A stretch of 64,000 bases of DNA from Hyalella azteca (lineage: Eukaryota; Arthropoda; Malacostraca; Amphipoda; Hyalellidae), in contig NW_025932041.1 of the NCBI RefSeq assembly GCF_000764305.2, positions 449,478 to 513,477 on the forward strand, read 5' to 3'. The translations under genes were made by a program, and so were the position numbers. This document shows positions 1-9,864 of the stretch, in pieces. Within the stretch, counting starts at the first letter, position 1. Every line of letters starts with the position of its first letter. The notes beneath the pieces are model-generated. The model was given only the letters and a program-made list of their open reading frames with translations, was not told where the DNA came from and did no database searches.

Positions 1-3000
1 ATAGTCCCCAGTGCGGATGTCGCTGCAGTCGTGCAGGGAATTATCGATGTTCAAGTACAACAGATGTTTCTGTGAACATAATAATATCGTTACATTTTTT
101 TAAACAAATTCCTATACACTTTTAAACTCCATTGAAGCGACAATTCTAACCCAATACAGGGTTATGCAAACATAACATTATTTTAACCTTTTTGAAACAA
201 ATTTCTACACTTTTTAACTCTAATGAAGCCAGAATTCTAACCCAATACAGGGTTAGTTGAAAAAAGAGGTGACATGTACAATGCGCGGTCCTGTTTCTAA
301 TCCTTGGCCCTGCAGGCATTTATACAAACATAATTATACAGTAACCTTCTAGAAATAACTCAATAACGCTATTTTAAACGTCATCCACAATATCTGATAC
401 AAACAAACGAACTACTTGAAATAACTCAATAACGTTATTTTAAACCGACATCCACAGTATTTGATCACAATTAAAAACAAACGAACTACTTGAAATAACT
501 CAATAACGCTATTTTAAACCGACATCCACAGTATCTGAACGCTATTTTAAACCGGCATCCACAGTATTTGATCACAATTAAAAACAAACTTCGTTAAATA
601 TTTTACGGACCTTCTCCTTGAGAGACTCGAGCGTGATGTCTTCCTCTTCCATCTGGCGCCGGATCCACTCGAGCACGAGCGTGCAGAGCGCGTGGCTGGT
701 GATGGACGCGTCGTCTGCCGAGTATTGCATCACGCGCACCTGTAGGCGACTCACGCCCCCCGTGTCCTTGCTCACGCGCACCAGGTCAAGCTGCCCACGC
801 GTACGCAGTTAAATTACATCACTGAAAATTGACAGCCATAACTGGCATCGTGAAAATTTACAGCCATAACTGGCATCGTGAAAATTTACAGCCATAACTG
901 GCATCGTGAAAATTTACAGCCATAACTGGCATCGATAATAACATTTATGATGAAAAGTTCAGAGCCGCTGCAATTCCATCTGCATCATCGAAAAGTTGAA
1001 TCAATCAGTCCTATTAATAACATTTATGATCAAAAAGCCCAGAGCCCTGCAATATAATAAAAACGAGCCTGTAACGGATAGAAAGAATATAATAGCCACT
1101 TGATGTTTATATAAGCAGGCACTAATAATTTTCCAGTTATAGTGTAATTTAAATTCAAATTCAATGCCAGCAGCGAACAATTCAGAGATTATTAATGTGG
1201 AAATCCAAGGCTGCGCTTCCATATGTAACAGCTGGTCTAGTCCCTCCAGGCGTTGTGTAACCCATTAACGCAACAGACAATAATTGGACAATGATGGGGA
1301 TTTCTAAACTTCTCAAATTCGTACTTCAGTCTTAGAAAAACATTCCCTTTAAGATGCTAGGTGCACTTATTGCTTCTATGACGTTCGCAACAAAAGTTAT
1401 TAGCAATAACCATGAATACATAAGCTATAGAAGAGTTAAATGAAAGCATCAATTAATGCAAAAGAAACAATCACTAATATATAAGTAAATTTGAAAGATA
1501 CTCCAACTTTATTTTCACTTACAAAGAATGGCCTCACTTTGTGATTAATTACGCCGGAAGCAGCAGTCACATGGTTAATTTCAAAGAATCCAGATCACGA
1601 ACTCAAGATATGAAGTGAAAATTCAATGTAACTACGATATCAACTGTAACGAGACTTCCGTTTGTATATAAACCGCAGCTCTACAGTAAAAAACATAGAG
1701 ACGAGTTACTGCACCGAGTGATGCTATAGTGACTAGTCTCTCTGCATTAGCTAGGCTCACCCTGAGTTTGTGCGTGACTGCACCGAGTGATGCTATAGTG
1801 ACTAGTCTCTGCATTAGCTAGGCTCACCCTGAGTTTGTTGGCAGCGACATAGACATGCCTGACCAGCCTGGCTGGCACATCCAAGTCTCCTGTGTAGGCA
1901 AACTTGACCAGCTTCTCCAGGGACTCCTGCTCGAAGCTGCCGCTCAGCTTGTACACAACCTGCACAGAGCGGCATTCGTCACGACATTTCATTCTCTTCA
2001 CTGAGCGAACATGATTAGGAATAAGAATATAAATAACCGATGATTAGGAATAAGAATATACAAATTCATACATAATTCATAATTTTAAAAGTCATACATT
2101 TTGATAAAATCCCAATAGTCTCTGGAACAACAGCAAATTGAAACTTAGGTTTTTCTAATCCTTTATCAAACATCTCTTAGGTTGCACTAAAATGTCCAGA
2201 TCAGCGTTCCATGACATCATTGAGAGTACTTATCCCGTCATGGTTTAGACAACAAAATTCAAGAAAATAAGAATCACATAGACCTTTGTATGAGATAAAC
2301 CGATATTTCTGAACTGTTATTAATTAAATATTGAATGATAATTAAAAGTGTCGATAATTAAAAATTCCATAACTACAACACGCAATAGCCATACACACGA
2401 AGACTTCAGCACGCAAAAATCAAATACCTACACTAAGACTCTAGCACGCGATTAGCAGTTATAAAATAAAAGACCCAATATTAAAGCAAGACAGAATTTT
2501 CCGGGCATCAGCTTATAATCGTAAATCACGGACTGAACCTGTAACGAAGAAGACAACAACGTAACAGAACAAAAATGAGATTTTTCTTGCAGACGCTCGC
2601 AATCATAATCTTGTAACTGAAGATTAGCACGTGTGACCTTTTAGAAGTATACTGATAAAAGATAGATACGTTGTGTCGGAGACTCGATGATAGAAGTTCT
2701 TAAACGGTAGAGCACTGAACTGTTGTTACTATAGCAAGGTCTAGGATGCAACATTCCTTATTGTTGCTGAGCAAGTCCTGCTACACTTATCATTACGGGC
2801 TTAAGCGATCAAACCTCTAGTGTTTCACTTTCGCGCGTCGTACGAGTAAGTGTAACCAATAATTTTGTGATAAAGCAGCTCAACCACAGTAAAAAAAGTC
2901 AGTAAAAAGTGTACTAGCTCCACGAAGTCGTTTCTTATGGATGCTCCTGTGAAGAGGCAGCGATACAAGGTCAAGCTCATAAACAAATGCTTTATCGTAC

Positions 3001-4497
3001 GAATAAGCCAGTTTTACTTGTTAATACTAACATGAAGAGTAATGCAAGATCACTGGGCAAATAATGAGAGCTAAGGAAGGCACTCACCTTATCCTCTCGA
3101 GCCGTCTTCTTGCTCTCGTCAGTAGTGAAGAGCTCGAAGAAATACGGACTGGCACAAGCAAGCACTGAACGATGGGCATGGATTTCCGCAGTTCCGATCT
3201 GCATAAAAAATCCATATGATTATAGAAATTCAAAAAGGCAACATAATGAGATTAAGATGACGCAGCATTGAATTTTTCCCGAGAATCGAACTAATTTCTT
3301 GATATTTTCACACAAATATAGCTCAGACCTAAATCATACAGGGAATACAATTAGAGCAATTTCAAAACGAGAAATAACAGCTTTTTCATATGATGAATCT
3401 AAGAAAGGCCTTGAGTGAGTCAGTTGTTCTTTATTAACGACTGCCTGACACGAGCGATCGATAGAACCTTAAATGAATAAAAAAATAAATCCTAGGAACC
3501 AAAGATCAATAAGCGAGTCATGATATATGATGATTAGCAAGAGAGTCTCAAGCATAATCAATCTCATTAAGTTTTGGCTTGTTCTTTGGTCATTGGGAGT
3601 TGACTTAAGTAATAAATTGGGAATTTCTAAACAACTAGTAGCAATAATGAATGATATTCAATAAGATACCATGAAACTTTATGCAAACATTTTCTACCTT
3701 CAAACTGTTTACACCTGCAGAGCGTCGTCACTGAACTGCATACACCTACAGTACAACATCACTAAAGAACACACCTGTAGTACATCACTATAGTACACAC
3801 CTGTATTACATCACTACCTACACAAGCCTGTAATACATCATTATATGAACACACTTGTAATATATCACTAAATTACGCTCACTTATGAAACAACACTAAT
3901 CTACTCAGACAGGCAATACATCACTGAAGTACACGTCTGTAATACATCATATAACTACACACCTGTAGCACAACATCGCCTGTAACACATCACCACAGTA
4001 CACACCTGTAGCACACCACAGTACACACCTGTAGCACACCACCACAGTACATACCTGTAGCACACCACCACAGTACACACCTGTAGCACACCACAGTACA
4101 CACCTGTAGCACATCATAGTACACACCTGTAGCACACCACAGTACACACCTGTAGCACACCACAGTACACACCTGTAGCACATCACAGTACACACCTGTA
4201 GCACACCACAGTACACACCTGTAGTACATCACAGTACACACCTGTAGCACACCACAGTACGCACCTGTAGCACACCACCACAGTACACACCTGTAGCACA
4301 CCACAGCACACACCTGTAGCACACCACAGTACACCTGTAGCACACCACAGTACACACCTGTAGCACACCACAGTACACACCTGTAGCACAACATCACAAA
4401 AGTGTCGGGTTTTGCGGAACTGATTGAGCTGCGCCATGCGCTGCTTCATCATTTCGGTGCTGTCGCTCAGAGTCAAGTTGCTCGCCATGGTCACCAT
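1..4497 (-). CDS. IVNS1ABP: BTB-BACK (probably Kelch) protein, IVNS1ABP-like, N-terminal part, runs off left edge
   Basis: Five coding exons read right to left and join in phase 0: 4497-4381, 3198-3088, 1959-1828, 790-611 and 69-1 (continuing outside the window). The start is the ATG at 4497, just inside an exon whose acceptor lies at 4506-4507; a second ATG follows three codons later. Residues 1-120 form a BTB/POZ domain with the FCDVVLQ and HAHRSVLACASPYFFELF signatures, ending in LVRHVYVAANKLR, which resembles IVNS1ABP rather than typical KLHL proteins. The 790-611 exon matches the end of a BACK domain. By family, such proteins dimerise through BTB, and Kelch repeats (expected beyond the left edge) bind actin or substrates. 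About 60 residues of early BACK domain, expected between 1828 and 790, were not found. Exon 1 and exon 3 donors are tandemly duplicated. An alternative is another BTB-Kelch family member. Confidence 0.72.
90..256. repeat. Two-copy tandem repeat, about 83 bp
   Basis: Two similar units each end in the motif TTCTAACCCAATACAGGGTTA (written here without its last base: TTCTAACCCAATACAGGGTT). They lie in the intron between the last two visible exons of the BTB gene. Confidence 0.75.
345..595. repeat. Intronic tandem repeat, about 72 bp, 3-4 copies
   Basis: Units contain ACTTGAAATAACTCAATAAC, then CTATTTTAAACCGACATCCA, then CAGTAT and a segment ATCACAATTAAAAACAAAC. On the gene strand the array begins only about 12 nt downstream of the exon 790-611 donor, so it is another repeat packed against a 5' splice site, although it does not include exon sequence. 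Confidence 0.8.
830..930. repeat. Tandem repeat, about 28 bp, 4 copies
   Basis: The unit is TTACAGCCATAACTGGCATC followed by GTGAAAAT. It lies about 40 nt upstream (gene sense) of the acceptor of the 790-611 exon. Three copies are near identical and the one closest to the exon has diverged. Confidence 0.85.
1711..1840 (-). repeat. Duplicated exon end plus splice donor (BTB gene exon 3), 2 copies
   Basis: Read on the minus strand, the last 11 nt of exon 1959-1828, the donor GTGAGC and about 50 nt of intron are present twice in tandem, period about 67-69 bp. Both copies retain CAAACTCAGG followed by GTGAGCC, so both look like usable donors. Copies differ mainly by an extra GA. The frame stays open into the second copy in one frame. 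Confidence 0.85.
3715..4390 (-). repeat. Minisatellite of about 18 splice-donor-like units (BTB gene exon 1)
   Basis: On the minus strand the unit is roughly GTGTGTACTGTG then GTGTGCTACAG, 21-26 bp. The first unit boundary coincides with the exon 1 donor: the exon ends TGTGCTACAG and the intron begins GTGTGTACTG, and the same string recurs in nearly every unit. Units are homogeneous at 3990-4390 and decay leftward into degenerate copies at 3715-3990. Variants include CTACAG followed by GTATGT or GTGCGT. Confidence 0.92.
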
Positions 4498-4689
4498 CCC
4501 TGCGTCTGCAATAAACAAAATACAAAAATGCTGATCATTTATAAAAAATTATCATTATTGAGATCAAAAAGACGTTGGTAACGGTAAATTTATAGTCACC
4601 AAAAAGTCAAAGGGCAGATATTCGTCAGTTTTTTCGGGAAAAGCCACAGGATAGAGCGAGCGAATGTTGAAAAATATTGTCGTCAGAGA

Positions 4690-5320
4690 GATTAGACAAG
4701 TCGGCCAACGCTCCATGGTGGAGACACGAGCAGCCGTGTATACCGAGCTCTGCTCAAGAATTGAGTATAGGAAAAGTTATTAACATTTCTATTGAGATGA
4801 AATGCTACAGACATTATACTGAATTTTGTTCATTAAAAAATAAGACAAGTCGGCCAACGCTCCATGCTGGAGACATGAGCAGCCATGTATACCGAGCCCT
4901 GCTCAAGAATTGAGTACCTACCGTATATAAAAAAGTTATTAACATTTCCATCGAGATAAAATGCTACAGACATTATACTGAATTTTGTTAATTAAAAAAT
5001 AAGACAAGCGTCCAACGCTCCATGCTGGAGACATGAGCAGCCGTATATACCGAGCCCTGCTCAAGAATTTAGTATAGGAAAAGTTATTAACATTTCTACT
5101 GAGATGAAATGCTACCGACATTATATATACTGAATTTTGTTCATTAAAAAATAAGACAAGTCGGCCAACGCTCCATGGTGGAGACATGAGCAGCCGTATA
5201 TACCGAGCCCTGCTCAAGAATAGAGTACCGTATATAAAAAAAATTATTAACATTTCCATCGAGATAAAATGCTACAGACATTATACCTACTGAATTTTGT
5301 TCATTAAAAAATAAGAGTAC
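4690..5320. repeat. Four tandem copies of a 150-160 bp unit
   Basis: Units start near 4691, 4842, 5003 and 5154, each with ACAAGTCGGCCAACGCTCCA (shortened in the third), then TGAGCAGCCG, ATACCGAGCCCTGCTCAAGA and a TTAACATTTC segment before GAATTTTGTTCATTAAAAAA. It lies upstream of the BTB gene. Open frames across it are artefacts of the repetition. Confidence 0.9.
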
Positions 5321-5659
5321 GCGAAAAGAAATTGGGTATTGACATCAAAATAAGCCGTCTGAGGCTTCTACTTGTACGTAATCGTAAATAAACCGTGAAA
5401 AAAAAACTTGAAAAATCATTGTGTACGGAAAATAAAATAATGGTATGTTGAATTATGAATCTCGGGTCCACATAAAATTTTTTCTAATTCAAACGAATCC
5501 ATTCACCAGCATGATGCAGTGAAATACTATCTGCACTGCGGTGTATTCCATCAGAATTCTTGCTGCCGATAAACATATTAGAAATTAGAAATATATTAGA
5601 ATATCTGAGAAAACTTCCGCGGAAACAAAGCTGAAACAAAGTAGATATATTAACAATCT

Positions 5660-6010
5660 CTTGCAGGAATCAGTAGGTAAAATTTCTCTAATTTCCAAAT
5701 TAAACCTAATATCAATACACCTAATAATCAAAAGTACACCACATCTCTAATTTCTAAACTAAACCTAATATTAATAAAAATTTAAAAGCAAAGAATAGTC
5801 CACAAAAATTCATATCTTTATAGAAAACGTTTTCTATAAAGATATGAATTTTTGTGGACTATTCTTAGCTTTTAAATTTTTAGTCAACTTACGATTAAAG
5901 CAAATACGTGACATTAATACTCTAATATTAATATACCTAATAACCTAAAGTATACCACATCTCTAATTTCTGAACTAAACCTAATATTAATATACCAAAT
6001 AATGCTAAGT
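5660..6010. repeat. Degenerate repeats of about 60 bp around the palindrome
   Basis: The segment CTCTAATTTCTAAACTAAAC followed by CTAATATTAAT occurs near 5743 and 5960, with a weaker version near 5690. A 108-bp palindrome sits between the second and third copies. Confidence 0.6.
5775..5882. repeat. 108-bp near-perfect palindrome without spacer
   Basis: The two 54-nt arms meet at the centre AAAACGTTTT (dyad between 5828 and 5829). I find a single mismatched pair (5790 with 5867). The inner 76 bp are perfect. It lies in non-coding AT-rich DNA. It could be a real inverted duplication or a fold-back assembly artefact. Confidence 0.92.
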
Positions 6011-6159
6011 ATACACTACATACCCTCAGTGTTAAGCCTGAGACGAGCGTTGCAGCGGTTAAAACTCGTATGCACAGAAACCTATTTCTAGAAGCGTCAA
6101 GTTTGAGTGCGCGTAAGAGAACGCTTCTGCATGACATCTTGTCGTTCAAATTAGTTTTT

Positions 6160-8925
6160 TGAAGTGTGTAATGCGCTATTGAACTCTTAGCTGAACGGCT
6201 GCTTTATCACTCCTACTTAAGTAAGCAAGGGTAATATAAACAGAAATGCTTGTTGAACGCGTTCCTCTCGCTGAATAATTATGCCTATGGACTATTTATT
6301 CCAATGACAAATAGATACGTGCCAATTGCAGAGTTTGCAGCATGAGCAATCAATCAATTAGCTGAAGTGCTCGGAATATCAGATAATTAAAAGCTATATG
6401 AAAGGCCCCGAAAATAATAGGAAACATAATACTCAGCAGTAACTTATAAAATAAAAGTTCATCGAGTTGTGATCACTTGATATTAATCACTATTTGACTG
6501 CAGTCAAATTGTACGTTCTTATATATACTTCAATGAATATTATGGAATGATAGTAAACCTTTATGCTATCATTAGTCTAAATACATATAGATTAACACTT
6601 AAAATTATACCATTTACCTTTATAAAAATTATACAAAAACTTTTTTCAATTCTCGACCCAGTATTAAACTGGCAAACATATACGAAACGGAGGTATCTGA
6701 AATAGAGTATTTCATATCCGTCCCTGAGAATTGTTGTAATGAAGCTCAGCAGCTTTCGGTCAGAGGCTCAAATGTGAGCAAAATATCTTGTGAATATCTC
6801 AAAAAATATCTTATCTCTCAAATGTGAGCAAAATATAAGCTTTTGGTCAGAGGCTTCGAAATGTGAGCAAAATATCAACACGACGAGCATGCCGTGATCG
6901 TCGGTAGCAACGATATGAAAAACGTAATTCTGATACCTGCGCCTAATCAAAAACTAGTCAAATTTCTCAGAATATACAATACTATATTCATCATAAATGT
7001 TTCTAAATAATTTGGGGACTATTCTGGAAAATGCCACGCTCGTTATCCGAGTTTACATTGTAGGATTTCTTTTGTTTGCATTTTTGGAGATTGTAGAGTC
7101 TAATTTATGTTAGATAATTTGTTAGTAGAATGATTCATTTGTAAGCTCTAGATTTTTGAGCGCAATGCGTTTTCGTAGCTAGTTTAGCGCCAGTAGCTCT
7201 TCTTTGGAATCGAAATAGATTTTCATGAAGGCAAAATTTAGCACTAAAACCGAGAATAGTCATTTCGATGGTCAACTTATGGGGAGCTTGAAGATTTGAG
7301 CGAAATAAAGGAAATAATTCTTAAAGGGAAAAAATGTTTTGAAGTAAAAAAATGAATAGAATAAGAAATGATATACGTTTTGTAACCTTGACGACTGACT
7401 AATTATTATATTGAGATATTTTCGAGTCAGATCAAGCAGACGAGTTTAACTTGTTGTGAACACCAGAAATTGATAATTGTTAACCGAGGTCGGTTATATC
7501 CTGCAGAACAATTCAAGATTTAACAAATATATTGCACTTGCCCGTTCCTCATTCTGACAAAAGTTGTACTTTTTATTCGAGGCTGGTAAGTGGTAACTGA
7601 TTTAAAAGGGTTCGTTTTTTAACAAAGATATTTTTTGTCTTAAAATCATAAATGAGGTGAAATTCTAGCGTACGAAACGATACAGTTGAGTTTTTGCCAA
7701 ATAAAATATAAATGACACCAAAGATAGCTTTATCATCGAGCAGGCAATTCGCGCAAAAAAATGAGAATTTCCTAAATTGAATGAACGAGCCTGGTTGCAA
7801 ATCTCATCATGACCTAATAAACTTTCAACTCCATGCATTGAGATTCACGACGTAGTTCTGGGGTGGTTGCCATGGTAACACGTGTTGACGACTGTACTCC
7901 GTTGCCATGGCGACCACGGGTGGCAAGTCTAAGGTCACCATGCATATAGCGTTCATCGAACCAGCACTGCACCATAATCATTGAAATATAGCTGATTAAA
8001 TTGAACAATAACGGTCATTAGAACATTCTCACAGAGTAATAAACAACAATGTATCCGCTAATATCATATATATGAAGGTTTCATCAAAGATAACATCATT
8101 CTTAACTTGCATAATTCGCGCGTTTACAAAATCGCAATGTCTTATGACTCAGCGTTGACCAACCTTAATACAAGACTAGCATATTGAATACAATATTTAT
8201 TTTTAAGTACAAGCAGATGCGTGCAGCGCGATTAAATAGAATATTAAATACTGATGCATTGGTAAAGCTACCGCCACGCGGCCATTGATCGCTGAACATG
8301 TTGATGCGCACTCAAGAAATGTTACAGGTTGTATCCGGTCCAACGCACGCACTTGACTGGATAAGTAGGTTAACGGTACTCATAATTATGAGTCACAGTT
8401 GTTTGGTTATCAAATCGCCATCTGTAGCTGAAATTGTTCGCAAAAAAAACAAACCTTACGAACAAGCTGAGTTTTCGAGAAAAGATTCCTTCTACACATC
8501 TGTGCTGCTAACAATTAAAATACGCTTCATAAGAGTCGAATATAATGGTAAACTAAGTAGAAATTTTCAACTTCTGTGTGATCATTTTCCATCATTGCGA
8601 TTCCATAGAGATAATCTCAAGCATTTAACGTCTCAGAAAAATATTAATAGAGCTCAATGTTTTGGTCGCGTAAGAGCATGATTTTCTCAACTCAGGATTC
8701 CTGAACACAGCCTATTGCGCAAAAGTATAAATTCATCAGCAGAATATCTTATAAAGACGCTCCGTGCCTTGCCATTAATTATTGATGGTGGATCATAAGG
8801 GCTGAACACGTATACTGGATACATTAAGTTACAGTTTGTACGCTTCTAGCAGTTCATATGACGCATGCGTTCTCTTCGTTTGCGGCACCAAACTCAGCAA
8901 ATGCTTCCAATATATGCTTGCTCAC
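6160..8925. other. Intergenic, no gene recognised
   Basis: Only short open frames are present, none with a recognisable domain or codon pattern. A 127-codon frame at 8298-8681 (+) has no recognisable motif. Apart from the X-box pair near 7.9 kb I see AT-rich sequence. Confidence 0.5.
7866..7914. promoter_or_regulatory. Pair of RFX-type X-box motifs
   Basis: GTTGCCATGGTAAC at 7866-7879 is a complete palindromic X-box and GTTGCCATGGCGAC at 7901-7914 is a one-sided variant, 35 bp apart. RFX factors bind such motifs in promoters of ciliary genes. No ciliary gene or start site is recognised next to them, so function is inferred from the motif only. They could also be part of an unrecognised inverted repeat. 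Confidence 0.4.
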
Positions 8926-8954
8926 ACATTAAATAGATAAAAATAGCACAATAG

Positions 8955-9090
8955 AATTTCCAAAACAAAGGCTATTTCCAAAAACAAAAGGCTCCAAAAA
9001 AAAGATTTTTTTTTTTGAGCCTTTCGTTTTGGAGGTTTTTTGGAGCCTCCAAAAAAAAGGTTTTTTCCAAAGGCTCCAAAAACAAAGGCG
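8955..9090. repeat. Low-complexity region with inverted GGCTCCAAAA blocks
   Basis: GGCTCCAAAA and its complement TTTTGGAGCC alternate several times with A and T runs. The segment can fold into several hairpins. Confidence 0.75.
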
Positions 9091-9690
9091 ATTGCAAAGA
9101 CCAGTTATCAAAAACGAATTCTGGAGATATCTGGTTTTGCTCTCGAATTTTTACGACAATTCCTAAAAGCATGAACCTTCACTTGCACAATACGATGAAT
9201 TCAGTTCAGTTTTGCTAACCTCTATATAGTTTATTATGCAGTACATACAATCATGTCTCTACGTCAAAGAAATACATTACTCCTGGCAATTAAAGGAAGC
9301 TATTCCACGCGACTTTTCCAGCCATGCACACAACGGACTTCAAACGGAATGTTCGCTTCATCCGCAAACTATGACATTCACTGCACAAAATCTTCATAGC
9401 TTCGACAAATTGTACTCCCACACGTGTCCTTTCTGGAACCTTCACTCAAAATGTTTTGGTTATTGCGAGGAAAAACCACTGATAAAAAATGTGATGCCGT
9501 GGCCACGTGACCGACCAGAGACATGGCCACAGGTTTTCTATGATCTTTCCTTTTCTTTTCCAATACACAAGCAAACGAAGGAAATAAAGAACGTTCCCCT
9601 GAACTTCGTAAGCCTAACGCTGGAGGGTATAGCTTCAGCAGTGGACGTATGCCCTACCAATATGCAGATCCAACTGCACAACTCATGGCG

Positions 9691-9864
9691 TTAAGTAGGA
9701 GACGAAATTAACAAGTTTCAGCCTAGATCAGATGAAAATGTTATTTATGAGAACGCATCTCCTTCACAACTGTCTCGTTAAGTAGGAGATGAAATTAAAA
9801 AGTTTCAGCCTGGATCAGATGAAAATGTTATTTATGAGAACGCATCTCCTTCAAAACGGTCTTA
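9691..9864. repeat. Two-copy tandem duplication, about 88 bp
   Basis: Two copies begin GTTAAGTAGGAGA and share CAGATGAAAATGTTATTTAT and GAGAACGCATCTCCTTCA, differing at a few positions. It follows directly on a 152-codon unrecognised open frame. Confidence 0.85.

Noticed and set aside
3955..4390. Regular short repeats resembling a CRISPR array
   Set aside because: Units are head-to-tail with no unique spacers, and the sequence is eukaryotic; the same holds for 46335-46505 and 47035-47450.
3990..4518. Open frames of 89-135 codons with CYRCVLWCATG-type repeats, possible cysteine-rich protein
   Set aside because: They are translations of the intronic minisatellite in several frames at once; only the 4381-4497 end is exon.
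9236..9694. 152-codon open frame
   Set aside because: No recognisable domain, no supporting exons, skewed composition and location next to a tandem duplication; left as unrecognised.
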